Assembly: GCA_964462675.1 (NCBI GenBank)
Contig: CAYWYS010000001.1
Location: 62,001-126,000, forward strand
DNA from: XN24 sp964462675
Lineage (GTDB): Bacteria; Pseudomonadota; Gammaproteobacteria; Steroidobacterales; XN24
DNA length: 64,000 nucleotides
Direction of reading: 5' to 3'
The notes beneath the pieces were generated by a model. That model was not told the DNA's origin. It saw only the letters and a program-made list of their open reading frames with translations, and did no database searches. Position 1 is the first letter of the stretch. Each line of letters begins with the position of its first letter. Position numbers and translations under genes: made by a program. This document shows positions 1 to 9,964 of the stretch, in pieces.

Positions 1-486
1 GGCCTGACCGTGGAGATCGGCAACACGGACGCGGAGGGACGCGTCGTGCTGGCCGATGCGCTGGCGCTGGCCGACGAGGAGGCGCCCGAGTTGTTGCTGG
101 ATTTCGCGACCTTGACCGGTGCTGCGCGCGTCGCGCTCGGGCCGGACCTGCCGGCGCTGTTCGCCACTGACGACGGGCTGGCGCGCGACTGGGCGGCAGC
201 CGGCGTCGACCAGGGCGATCCGTTGTGGCCGATGCCGCTGTGGGCGCCGTACGCGGCGAATCTCTGCGGCGGCATCGCGGACCTGAACAACGTCACGACC
301 GACGGCTTCGCCGGCGCGATCTATGGCGGGCTGTTCCTGCAACGTTTCGTGACGAGGGCGAAGGCCTGGGCGCACGTGGACACCTTCGCATGGAATCCGC
401 GCAACCGCCCCGGCCGGCCGGAGGGCGGCGCGTCGCAGGGGGTGCGCGCGGCGTTCAGGCTGCTGGCCGGGCGCTACGCCGGCTGA
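1..486 (+). CDS. M17 leucyl aminopeptidase family protein, C-terminal part (5' truncated by window)
   Basis: This is the C-terminal catalytic part of a cytosolic di-metal aminopeptidase that removes N-terminal residues from peptides. The reading frame is open from base 1, so the start lies outside the window. The family signature NTDAEGR is visible at once (metal-binding Asp and Glu, plus the active-site Arg), followed by VLADAL, DFATLTGA and a typical C-terminal stretch with LNNV and GGLFLQRF. About 161 residues are present of a usual 450-500. Which M17 member it is (PepA, or a PepB-like dipeptidase) cannot be settled without the N-terminal domain. It ends 39 bp from a convergent gene. Confidence 0.93.
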   Translation, partial: GLTVEIGNTDAEGRVVLADALALADEEAPELLLDFATLTGAARVALGPDLPALFATDDGLARDWAAAGVDQGDPLWPMPLWAPYAANLCGGIADLNNVTTDGFAGAIYGGLFLQRFVTRAKAWAHVDTFAWNPRNRPGRPEGGASQGVRAAFRLLAGRYAG

Positions 487-525
487 GCCATCGTGCCGGG
501 CCCGGTTCAGTACGGCCACCGGGGG

Positions 526-1263
526 TCAGGCGGGCCGCACCGACAACTGTCGCGCCCACACCAGCAGGCCCGCGTAGAGCGCGAGACCCAGCAACAGCAA
601 CACGGCCGCGATCGCCCCGAACAGGTCCGGCGCCTTCATCATCGTCGACATCAGCGAGTCCTGGTAGTAGAAAAACCACGGGTTCTCCGGCGGGAACACG
701 AGGTCGTGCAGCCAGTAGAACACTCGCTTGGCCCCGATCAAGAGCACCAGCAGCACGCCGGCGGCCGTGGCGGCGAGGCTCGCGCCGAGCAGCCTGCCGA
801 GCGGCGGCACGCGCCAGCCCAACAGCCGGATCAGCAACAGGTGGATGCCGACCCAGGCGACGGCCAGCCAGCCGACCGGCGCGATCCGGTCGACGAGGTT
901 CGCGACATCCTGCAGGTGCACGACCTCGGGCTCGCGCAGCAGCTTGTCGATCGAGCGCCCGCCCTGGTCGCGGTACTCCAGCTCGGCTAGCCCGCGGCCG
1001 GACTCGTGGATCGCAGCCACGATTGCGCTGAACAACCGCAAGCGCTCCGCGTGCGTCGTCGTCTCGAAGCCCGACTTGTAGCGGTTCTGCGGGGCGAAGT
1101 GCTCGATGTGGCCGTGGATGTCGAGGGCTTCGTAAAACACGGGGAACAGGAAGTCCACGGCCGCTAGGCAGCGCCACGACAGCCACAGAGCCGCCAGCGC
1201 CGCCGTCGGCAGCAGCAGCCACAGGTGGCCGCGGCCGCGCGGCCGGGGCGCCTCAGCCGGCAC
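526..1263 (-). CDS. DUF1461 family integral membrane protein
   Basis: A 245-residue inner-membrane protein of unknown role. Hydrophobic segments are visible near residues 13-35, 128-150, 155-178 and 213-235. The segment with FYWLHDLVF and PENPWFFYYQ, followed by a proline before a Phe-Gly, matches the motif region of DUF1461 (the TIGR01906 type of integral membrane protein). It overlaps the end of aceK by 11 bp and so is probably the last gene of an icd-aceK-DUF1461 transcript. Nothing in the sequence reveals a substrate. Confidence 0.75.
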   Translation of the reverse strand: MPAEAPRPRGRGHLWLLLPTAALAALWLSWRCLAAVDFLFPVFYEALDIHGHIEHFAPQNRYKSGFETTTHAERLRLFSAIVAAIHESGRGLAELEYRDQGGRSIDKLLREPEVVHLQDVANLVDRIAPVGWLAVAWVGIHLLLIRLLGWRVPPLGRLLGASLAATAAGVLLVLLIGAKRVFYWLHDLVFPPENPWFFYYQDSLMSTMMKAPDLFGAIAAVLLLLGLALYAGLLVWARQLSVRPA

Positions 1264-2992
1264 TCGCAGCCGCCGACAGGCTCGGCCGGTAGGGCAGGAT
1301 CTCGAGCACCTCGCCGGCCTCGTGGCGGCGCTTCATGTCGCGCCAGAACCCGGGCGTCAGCAGGTCGGCGTGGTGCTCGAGAAACACCTCCAGCTGGGTG
1401 GGCTCGAGGCCGAGAAAGCTGATGAACTGCTCCGGGAACACGTCATCTTCATCGACGAAGAACCACGCCTCGGACTGCATTTCTTCTTCGATCGTGCGCG
1501 CGCGCGGCAGCTTGCGGAAGTTGCACTCAGTCACGAGGCACAGTTCGTCGTAATCGTAGAAGATCACGCGCCCGTTGCGCGTCACGCCGAAGTTCTTCAG
1601 CAGCAGGTCGCCGGGAAAGATGTTGGTTGCGGCGAGGTCGCGAATGGCCTGGCCGTAATCGATCACCGCATGCCGCGCCGCCAGCGGCGAGGCCTCGGCG
1701 AGATAGAGATTCAGCGGCCGCAGGCGTCGCTCGACATAGCAATGCGTGATGACGACGTCATCGCCATCCACGCAAACGGTCTGCGCCGTCGACTCGAGCA
1801 GATGCTCCAGCAACCCCGGCTCAAAGCGCGTGCGCGGAAAGCGAAGCATCTTGAATTCCTGCGCGTCCACCAGCCGCCCGGCGCGGTCGTGACGGAACAC
1901 CAGGTAGTACTTGTCGAGCACGTCCTTGCGCACCACGGTCTTCGGCGGCGCGAAGCGGTCGCGGATGACCTTGAAAACCACGTCGAAGGACGGCAGCGTG
2001 AACACTGCCATGACCATGCCGCGATCGCCCGGCGCCTCGATGAAGGGGTCGCCGGAGTTCTGCAGGTGTCGGAAGAAGGTGCGGTAGGTCTCGGTCTTGC
2101 CCTGGCGGGCGCGGCCCAGCACCGTGAACAGCTCGGCCAGCGGCTTGCGCGGCAGGATCGTGCGCAGGAATACGACGGCGTCGTGCACGGTCTCCAGGTC
2201 CGCGTGAAAGTAGCTGCGCGTGAAGCCGAACAGGATGCTGGTGTGCCGCACCGAGGTCAGCACCGCGTCCACCGAGACGCCGTGCTCTGTGTTTTTCAGC
2301 GCGATGACGACCGGTTGCGGCTGGATTGCGCCGAGCGCACGGCCGACTACATAGGCGCGGGTGTTCTGGTAGAAGATCGGGCGCATGAACTCGATGCGGG
2401 TGAGATGCGACACTCCGCCGAGCGGCTCCCAGGCCCGCTCGAGTTCAATCGCCACCAGGTCCACGCTCGACTTGAAGTCCTGCCAGGGCGACTGGAAGCT
2501 GTGGTCCTCCAGTATTTCCTCGACCAGGCTGGTCAAGGAGCCATGGTGCTCGTAGACGTTCAGGGCCTGGGGCGGCCGGATCTTCGACAGCGGGTCGAGA
2601 TCAAGGGCGACAAATTCCACCTCCGGGTCCACGCCGACGGTGTCGAACAGGCGGCGCGTGATCGAGCTGAAAAACGTCTTCTCGAACTCGAGGTCGATGT
2701 AGTCGCAAATCTCGTCCTCGAAGCAGCGCCTGATGCGCACCCATAAATCGCGCTCGGTGCTGCGGCGGCCGAGGCGCGCGCGAAGCATGTCCGCGGTCTT
2801 CCTGACGTAGCGGTCGTACAGGTCGATGCGCTCGGTCGCGTCGCGCCGACCGGCAGCCCAGTCGCGGCTCTCGAAGCGCAGCCGGGCCCGGCGGGTGACC
2901 TGCCGGAAGTCAGCGTTGTAGTCGCCGAAGGCATCGAAAATGGCCCTGGCGCAGTCGCGCGCCAGGGCCGAGTCAGGCACCCGATCAGGCAT
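1253..2992 (-). CDS. aceK: isocitrate dehydrogenase kinase/phosphatase
   Basis: A bifunctional cytosolic enzyme that phosphorylates and dephosphorylates isocitrate dehydrogenase, switching carbon between the TCA cycle and the glyoxylate shunt. The 579-residue length is normal for AceK. The ATP-site segment with APGDRGMVM and the kinase-like catalytic segment (GQAIRDLAATNIFPGD followed by KNFGV and YDYDELC) carry the expected Asp and Asn residues. It starts 12 bp after the stop of icd on the same strand, so enzyme and regulator are probably cotranscribed; enteric bacteria keep aceK in the aceBAK operon instead. No aceA or aceB gene is in the window. Confidence 0.96.
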   Translation of the reverse strand: MPDRVPDSALARDCARAIFDAFGDYNADFRQVTRRARLRFESRDWAAGRRDATERIDLYDRYVRKTADMLRARLGRRSTERDLWVRIRRCFEDEICDYIDLEFEKTFFSSITRRLFDTVGVDPEVEFVALDLDPLSKIRPPQALNVYEHHGSLTSLVEEILEDHSFQSPWQDFKSSVDLVAIELERAWEPLGGVSHLTRIEFMRPIFYQNTRAYVVGRALGAIQPQPVVIALKNTEHGVSVDAVLTSVRHTSILFGFTRSYFHADLETVHDAVVFLRTILPRKPLAELFTVLGRARQGKTETYRTFFRHLQNSGDPFIEAPGDRGMVMAVFTLPSFDVVFKVIRDRFAPPKTVVRKDVLDKYYLVFRHDRAGRLVDAQEFKMLRFPRTRFEPGLLEHLLESTAQTVCVDGDDVVITHCYVERRLRPLNLYLAEASPLAARHAVIDYGQAIRDLAATNIFPGDLLLKNFGVTRNGRVIFYDYDELCLVTECNFRKLPRARTIEEEMQSEAWFFVDEDDVFPEQFISFLGLEPTQLEVFLEHHADLLTPGFWRDMKRRHEAGEVLEILPYRPSLSAAASAG

Positions 2993-3004
2993 CTTGTCCT
3001 TGCT

Positions 3005-4306
<1,302 letters not shown>

Positions 4307-4378
4307 CAGGGAGACTCCTTCGCTGGGAGCGGCCTTCTGCGGGCCGCCTCGTTGAGCCACCGATGATACTCGTTGCGG

Positions 4379-5704
4379 CTATGCCTCCGCCATCCGCCGG
4401 CCGCGGGCCTCGTCGACACGCCGGCTGATGACCCAGGCCACCGCGAACAGCAGGATGCAGAACAGCACGGCCCTGTGCAGCCCGAAGGCGGCCTGCAGCA
4501 GCCCGATCGACAGCAGGCCGACGACGCCGGCCAGCTTCAGCGACAGGCCCCAGAAGCCGAAAAACTCCGCTGCGCGCGACAAGGGTGCGAACAGCCCCAC
4601 CAGCGTGCGCGTTGCCGACTGGCAGGAGCCGAGGCTGAGGCCGGCGACGCTGCCGACGACGAGGAACACGTGCTGTGCCTCGACCGTCCGGCCGAGGAGC
4701 CCCGACAGGCCCGTCGCAAGCGCCGGCGTCAGGTAGATCAGCGCGATTGCGACCATCCACATGAGCAGCGTGACCTGGTAAGTACGCTTAGCGCCAAGGC
4801 GGTCCTGGATGAAGCCGAAACCCAGCGCGCCGGCGGCGGCGGTCAGCTGTACGATGACGAACATCAGTGTGCGCACGCTCTCGTCCCAGCCGATCACCTG
4901 CGCGCCGTAGATGAACGCGTAGGTGATGATGATGTAAATGCCGCTCATCGCGAAAAACATCGACAGCAGCAGGACCGCCAGGTCCTGGTGGCGCTCCAGG
5001 CTGTGCAGGGTGCCGCGCACGCGGCTGACCCCGATGGCGACATAGCCGCGGCCAGGCGGCAATTGCTGCGGCGTGCCGCGCTCGCGCACCCAGATGAAGG
5101 TCGGGATCGCGGCTACCAGGAAGAACGCCGCGGCCCACGGCCCGACCCAGCGAATCCGCTCGAAGTTCTCCGCGCTGACCTCGCCGAGCACCAGCAGGAC
5201 GAACACTGCGGAGGCCATGCCACCGACGTAACCCAACGCCCAGCCGAAGCCCGAGATCTTCCCCAGGTCCTCCGGCGGTCCCAGGTCCGGCAGGAAGCTG
5301 GCGATGAACGCCTCGCCGATGGAGTACGCGAAGTTGGAGACGATCAGCAGCAGCACGCCGAGCAAGGCATAGCCGGGGGCGACGAAATAAAGCGCCGCCG
5401 TGGCGATGACGGTCAGCAGGTAGCTGGCGAACAGGAAGCGCTTCTTCGCGGCGGTGTAGTCCATGATCGCGCCGGCGATCGGCGAGCAGACCACCACCAG
5501 CAGGTAGCTGGTCGACAGCGCCAGGCTCCAGAGGAAATTGCCGAGGCGGTAGTCGCCGCCGTCGTGGCCGACGATGACGCGGGTGAACAGGTCGCCGAAC
5601 ACCACCGTGATGATCAGCAGCGTATAGGCCTGGTTGGCGAAGTCGAACATCGCCCAGCCGAAGATCTCGCGCTTCGGGGCGCGCGTGCGCGGGATCACGG
5701 GCAT
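4379..5704 (-). CDS. MFS transporter, UMF1/Atg22-like family
   Basis: A 441-residue polytopic inner-membrane protein. The N-terminal WAMFDFANQAYTLLI segment is characteristic of the UMF1 (Atg22-like, sometimes called BtlA) branch of the major facilitator superfamily; about twelve hydrophobic segments follow, with charged cytoplasmic loops (TAAKKR, IQDRLGAKR). The substrate is not predictable; the eukaryotic relative exports amino acids from the vacuole. It lies 72 bp before icd and 84 bp after the preceding same-strand gene. Confidence 0.88.
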   Translation of the reverse strand: MPVIPRTRAPKREIFGWAMFDFANQAYTLLIITVVFGDLFTRVIVGHDGGDYRLGNFLWSLALSTSYLLVVVCSPIAGAIMDYTAAKKRFLFASYLLTVIATAALYFVAPGYALLGVLLLIVSNFAYSIGEAFIASFLPDLGPPEDLGKISGFGWALGYVGGMASAVFVLLVLGEVSAENFERIRWVGPWAAAFFLVAAIPTFIWVRERGTPQQLPPGRGYVAIGVSRVRGTLHSLERHQDLAVLLLSMFFAMSGIYIIITYAFIYGAQVIGWDESVRTLMFVIVQLTAAAGALGFGFIQDRLGAKRTYQVTLLMWMVAIALIYLTPALATGLSGLLGRTVEAQHVFLVVGSVAGLSLGSCQSATRTLVGLFAPLSRAAEFFGFWGLSLKLAGVVGLLSIGLLQAAFGLHRAVLFCILLFAVAWVISRRVDEARGRRMAEA

Positions 5705-5788
5705 GTGGGCAGCGTCATGGGGAGATCATCCGTGGGCGCGGGCCTCTATTCTTCCCGAAGTCGGCGGCCCGCTCCAGCACGGCCGCTT

Positions 5789-8179
5789 TCATGGTTGGGC
5801 GCCCAGCCGGGGCACCGCCAGCAACGCCGCGCCGTACGCCGCGGCGGCGACCAGCATCACGGCCCCGAAGCCGGCTTCCAGCGCGATCAGCGTAGCCAGC
5901 GCCGTTGCCGCAACCGACAGGCAGCTGTCGATGGCGCAGGCCCAGGGGATGTGCTGCTCGCTGCCGTCCGCGAGCCTGCGCAGGCCCAGCGGAAACATCA
6001 TGCCCATGAGGTACGCAGGCGGCGCGAGGAGCAGCGCTACGGCGACGAATTTCGCCGCCAGCGGCCAGGCCATCACGTGACCGAGCAAGGGCATCAGCGC
6101 GACGGCATACAGCAGCACCAGGCCGGTCACCAGGCCGCCAGTCCGCAGCAGCGTGCGCCGCGCCGCCGCCAGTCGTGCCGAGCCCAGGCTGCCGGCGCCC
6201 GAGCAGACCAGCAGCGTCGCAAGCACTGCGGCTGTCGCGTGCACCGGCTCGCCGAGCAGCAGCACGAGCTTCTGGATCAGCACGATCTCGAAGCACATGA
6301 AGCCGAGGCCGAGTCCGGCAAAATAGAGCAGGGTCCAGCGCCGGCGCGCGCCTCGCCAGCCGATCCGGAGCAGCGGCAGCACGATCAGCAGCAGCGCGAT
6401 CAGCACGATCTGGACGAAAGTCACCGCGGCGAGCACGAAGCCCACCTCCAGGTACGGCAATTCGCGCTCGCCGTAGCTGCGGCGCAGCTCGGGGATGCCG
6501 CGCCAGTGCATGAAATGCGAGAAAAACGGCCGGTCGTCGAGCGCGGGCCGGACGTTGAACGGGTTGCGCGCGAACAGTGTGCCCGGATCGCCATGCAGCA
6601 GCGTGTCGAGGTCTGCGAACCAGCCGTGGTCGGCAGTGCGGTTGAACCGCTCGCGCTCGGCCGGCTCGAGATCCGCGAGCAGCAACGGGTCGAAGCCCTG
6701 CCGGCGGGAGAATTCGCGCACCCGGGCGCGCTCATCCGCGGTGAACGGCGACCGGCTCAACAGGAAGGTGGTCGTGCCCCAGCTGCGCACGGCCGCCACA
6801 TGCGCGCCCCGATCGGTGACCTGCAGCTGGTCCAGCAGCTTCCGCCAGGTGGCCACGAGCTTCAGCGTGGCGCGCGGCGGCGCTTCCTGCCAGGCCGTCA
6901 CGGCGATCATGCCGTCCTCATCGAGCCTCGCCCAGATGGCCTCGAAGGCCTCCAGCGTCAGGTGATATTGCTCCTGCAGCGCATGCACGCCGGCGGTGCC
7001 GCCGAACGCCCCCAGCACCGGCAGCACGACGAGGTCGTGACGCAGCCCGTCCGAACGGGCCAAATGGGCGCGCGCGCTGCTGCCATGCAGCGTGACGGCG
7101 GGATCGAGGTAGAGGCTCTCGATCCACTCGGGATGGCGCGCCCGCAACAGCTGGTTCAGCTGGCGATGCGGCTCCACCGCGACGACCTCGGGCACGCCAT
7201 GGCTCAGCGCATGCGAGACGTCGGCCCCGGTCGCCGCATCGAGCACCAGGACCGTCGCCGGGCTGCGCACGGCATAGGGCAGGCCACGCGTGGTGTGGTC
7301 GAGCAGGTGCGGCCGGTCGCTTGCGGCGCGCCCGAGCAGCGTGCCGTAGTACTCGCCGTTGTTGAACAGCACGTCGCGCACCGGGGGCTCGTCCGGGTAG
7401 CGCAGGCTCAGCGACGGCGCAAAGCGCTGCGCATCGGCGCGCACGACCTCCAGCAGGCCGTAGGGACTCCAGTCCCGGTGCACAACGCGTGCGCCGGGCA
7501 GCTGCAGCGCGGCGTGGATGGCCTTGTACTCGGAGGGCGCGGGCGCCGCGGGGACGAGCATGCTGAACACCGGCACGACCAGCGCGGCCAGGCCGATGGC
7601 CCACGCGGCACGCCGTCCCAGCCGCGCCGGGCGAGTCAGCCAGGCGGCCAGCAGCAGCAGCAGCGCCAGCAGGCCGGCGAGACGCGTCGCAGGCAGCAAC
7701 CACAGCAGGCCGATGATCAGCGCCGCGCCGACCCCCGAACCTGCCATGTTGGCGAAATACAGCGCGCCGATCCGGCCGACGCCGCGATAGAAGACCAGCG
7801 TGATCGCCAGCCCGCCGAAGAAGAACGGCAGCGAGTAGGCGAAGTAGGAGAACACCAGCAGCCCGAGCTGGCGGCGCTCGAAGAACAGCAGGAAGGCATC
7901 GAAATCGCCGGCCAGTCCGGCCAGGCGGCTGGTCGCCGCCAGGCTGAGGCCGGCCGCGAGATACAACAGCGGCAGGGCAGTGTCGTAGTGCCGCGTGAAG
8001 TACTCGCGGGCCAGCGTCAGCACCGTGCCGGCCGCGCCGAAGCCCAGCAGCGCCATGGAGATCACCAGGTAGCCGAAGTGGTGCCACTGCGCGATCGCGA
8101 GCAGCTGCATGACAACGAGCTGGAAGCCGATGATCGCCGCCGAGGCGAGGCCGATCGACAGCGCGGTGCCGGTGCTCAC
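5789..8179 (-). CDS. membrane protein with spermidine-synthase-like domain
   Basis: A 796-residue protein whose N-terminal roughly 230 residues and C-terminal roughly 230 residues are strings of membrane segments flanking a soluble middle domain. The middle (about residues 290-520) has a Rossmann-like arrangement with VLVLDAATGADVSHAL and VVAVEPHRQLNQLL, as in the spermidine-synthase-like proteins embedded in MFS-type membrane proteins. Whether it aminopropylates anything is unknown, and polyamine-synthase catalytic residues are not obvious. The start is GTG at 8179, 7 bp after the stop of the isoaspartate methyltransferase gene, which implies cotranscription. Confidence 0.7.
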   Translation of the reverse strand: MSTGTALSIGLASAAIIGFQLVVMQLLAIAQWHHFGYLVISMALLGFGAAGTVLTLAREYFTRHYDTALPLLYLAAGLSLAATSRLAGLAGDFDAFLLFFERRQLGLLVFSYFAYSLPFFFGGLAITLVFYRGVGRIGALYFANMAGSGVGAALIIGLLWLLPATRLAGLLALLLLLAAWLTRPARLGRRAAWAIGLAALVVPVFSMLVPAAPAPSEYKAIHAALQLPGARVVHRDWSPYGLLEVVRADAQRFAPSLSLRYPDEPPVRDVLFNNGEYYGTLLGRAASDRPHLLDHTTRGLPYAVRSPATVLVLDAATGADVSHALSHGVPEVVAVEPHRQLNQLLRARHPEWIESLYLDPAVTLHGSSARAHLARSDGLRHDLVVLPVLGAFGGTAGVHALQEQYHLTLEAFEAIWARLDEDGMIAVTAWQEAPPRATLKLVATWRKLLDQLQVTDRGAHVAAVRSWGTTTFLLSRSPFTADERARVREFSRRQGFDPLLLADLEPAERERFNRTADHGWFADLDTLLHGDPGTLFARNPFNVRPALDDRPFFSHFMHWRGIPELRRSYGERELPYLEVGFVLAAVTFVQIVLIALLLIVLPLLRIGWRGARRRWTLLYFAGLGLGFMCFEIVLIQKLVLLLGEPVHATAAVLATLLVCSGAGSLGSARLAAARRTLLRTGGLVTGLVLLYAVALMPLLGHVMAWPLAAKFVAVALLLAPPAYLMGMMFPLGLRRLADGSEQHIPWACAIDSCLSVAATALATLIALEAGFGAVMLVAAAAYGAALLAVPRLGAQP

Positions 8180-8186
8180 CGGCGCG

Positions 8187-8915
8187 TCATTGCGCGCCGC
8201 GGGTGAATGGCACGAAGCGTACTGGCAGCAGGTTCTCGGTGATGATGTCGTCGCCCTTGCGCGTCACCCGGATCAGGGTCTGGGTGCGAAACGGCGAGCC
8301 GACCGGGATCACCATGCGGCCGCCGTCTCGCAGCTGCGCCACCAGCGGCGCCGGAATATGGTCCGCGGCCGCGGTGACGATGATCGCGTCGAACGGCGCA
8401 TGCTCCTCCCAGCCGTGGTAGCCGTCCGCCAGCTTCACCCGCACCTGCTCGTAGCCGGCGCGCCGCAGGTTGTCCTCGCCCCACTGGCCTAGCTCCCGGA
8501 CGATCTCGATCGTGAACACCTCGTCGAGAATCTCGGCAAGCACGGCTGCCTGGTAGCCGGAGCCGGTGCCGATTTCGAGCACCCGCATGCCGGGCTTCGG
8601 CTCGATCAGCTCGGTCATGTAGGCGACGATGTAAGGCTGCGAAATGGTCTGGCCGTAACCAATCGGCAGCGGCGAGTCGGCATAGGCCTGGCGTTGCCTG
8701 TTGGCCGGCACGAACAGGTGGCGGGGCACGGCGCGCATCGCCGCGAGCGTGGCGCCGTCGCGAATGCCGCGCGACTCGATGTCGCGCGCGACCATGCGTT
8801 CGCGCTCGGCGAGGTAAGCGTCCTCGGCTCCCGGCAGGCCGCCGGGCTGCAACAACAGCGCCGCCAGCACCGCGGTCGCGGCGGCGCGGCGCTTGCCTCT
8901 GGCTGGCGTGTCCAT
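8187..8915 (-). CDS. pcm: exported protein-L-isoaspartate O-methyltransferase
   Basis: Transfers methyl from S-adenosylmethionine to L-isoaspartyl residues, starting repair of damaged proteins. The SAM motif IGTGSGYQAAVLAE, the active-site segment QTISQPY and the closing GGRMVIPVG segment identify the family. From the ATG at 8915 the 242-residue product begins with a positively charged stretch (RGKRR) and a hydrophobic core ending PGAEDA, so it is probably exported, unlike classical cytosolic Pcm. An upstream in-frame start at 9026 would overlap the previous gene by 82 bp and spoil the signal sequence. A perfect TATAAT sits 8 bp before the chosen ATG. Confidence 0.9.
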   Translation of the reverse strand: MDTPARGKRRAAATAVLAALLLQPGGLPGAEDAYLAERERMVARDIESRGIRDGATLAAMRAVPRHLFVPANRQRQAYADSPLPIGYGQTISQPYIVAYMTELIEPKPGMRVLEIGTGSGYQAAVLAEILDEVFTIEIVRELGQWGEDNLRRAGYEQVRVKLADGYHGWEEHAPFDAIIVTAAADHIPAPLVAQLRDGGRMVIPVGSPFRTQTLIRVTRKGDDIITENLLPVRFVPFTRGAQ

Positions 8916-8922
8916 GAGCAGG

Positions 8923-8928
8923 ATTATA
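8923..8928 (-). promoter_or_regulatory. candidate -10 element for pcm (possibly leaderless)
   Basis: The minus strand reads TATAAT here, ending 7 bases before the A of the pcm start codon, inside the 29-bp gap after the DUF4340 gene. Transcription from this box would begin at or next to the ATG. No good -35 hexamer is seen 16-18 bp upstream, so the call is tentative. Confidence 0.35.
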
Positions 8929-8944
8929 GGGAATCCGCCCGAAT

Positions 8945-9964
8945 TCAGGGCTGCGGCGGCAGCAGCAGGTCCTCGAGGCGCCGGGTCAGCTGCTCGTGTT
9001 TCCAGGCCGGCAGCCGATACAGCCACGGTCCGAGACGCCGGTTGATCTCCTCGGCCTCGGCAGCTGCCGCACCATCCGGCGGGGTCTCGGCACGGGCCGC
9101 GAAAGCGACCCAGTGATCCGCGTCCCCGGCGAGGCCCAGCGAGCGCCAGCTGCGCACCTCGATGACGAGGCCGTCCTGCAACACGAACTCGGCCAGGATC
9201 GCCGGCGGCTCCTGGCCCAGGTCGTCGCCGCTGCGCACATCGTCGAGCTGGAGCGCCGAGAGTGCGCGCACCGTCGCCTCCGCGGCCGTCGGCCCGGAGG
9301 GCGCGCGTCCCTCGGGCAGGTTGGCGATCCGGAATATGCCGAGTTCGTCCCGGTCGATCCGGAGCACTTCGCCGTCCGGGTGCCGGATCTCCAGCGACGC
9401 GACCTGCTCGGGCGGCACGTCGAGCAGCTCGCGTTCCAGCCAGCCCAGCGAATCGCGGGCCACTTGCAGGTCCTGGTCGACGAACAATGCTACATCATCG
9501 TCGAGATATCTAACGTAAGTACCCGTATTACCACGTGTTTCACTTTGGCCGATCAACAAGGGCCTGGCGTCGCTCGCCCCCTCGATCCGTACCAGGACGC
9601 CGGACCCGGGCTGGCCGTCGACAGCCTCCACACCGAGGTGGGCATGCAATTCGGGATTCGCCGTCTTGGTCTCGATGATGCGCGCGTCGGCCAGCCGGAC
9701 CACGAAGCGCCGCAGCTCGCCGGCGTGCACGCGATAGCCGCCCGCCGCCGGCGCGCGCCAGCCGTCGGCCGTGCGCTCGAGCCGGAATGGCTCCGTGCCG
9801 GCCGGTTCGAGCACCAGCGCGGAAATCCCGTTCAATTCGTCCGCGAAGCCCGGCAGCAGGCGCTGCCCCGCAGCGGCGGGCCCGGCGTCCCGCTGCAACA
9901 TCCAGGCGAGCGCGAGCGCGACCAGTGTGGCCGCCGCGAGCCAAGCAAGCATCCGCGAGGTCAT
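8945..9964 (-). CDS. DUF4340 domain protein, partner of the ABC transporter
   Basis: A 339-residue protein with one N-terminal membrane anchor (LAWLAAATLVALALAWML) and a large periplasmic region of repeated beta-rich modules (residues about 40-320) like DUF4340 proteins, which sit next to GldG-type ABC transporter genes. Its start ATG at 9964 overlaps the stop of the GldG-like gene as ATGA, showing translational coupling; a start 45 bp upstream is possible but less likely. About 60 bp near 9490-9545 is noticeably less GC-rich than the rest of the gene. Exact function is unknown. Confidence 0.78.
   Translation of the reverse strand: MTSRMLAWLAAATLVALALAWMLQRDAGPAAAGQRLLPGFADELNGISALVLEPAGTEPFRLERTADGWRAPAAGGYRVHAGELRRFVVRLADARIIETKTANPELHAHLGVEAVDGQPGSGVLVRIEGASDARPLLIGQSETRGNTGTYVRYLDDDVALFVDQDLQVARDSLGWLERELLDVPPEQVASLEIRHPDGEVLRIDRDELGIFRIANLPEGRAPSGPTAAEATVRALSALQLDDVRSGDDLGQEPPAILAEFVLQDGLVIEVRSWRSLGLAGDADHWVAFAARAETPPDGAAAAEAEEINRRLGPWLYRLPAWKHEQLTRRLEDLLLPPQP

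Noticed and set aside
4373..8206. A 1277-residue open frame on the plus strand, and similar long plus-strand frames opposite icd, aceK and the cbb3 genes
   Set aside because: They are antisense shadows of convincing minus-strand genes in GC-rich DNA; their composition (Gln, Arg, His rich) has no family features.
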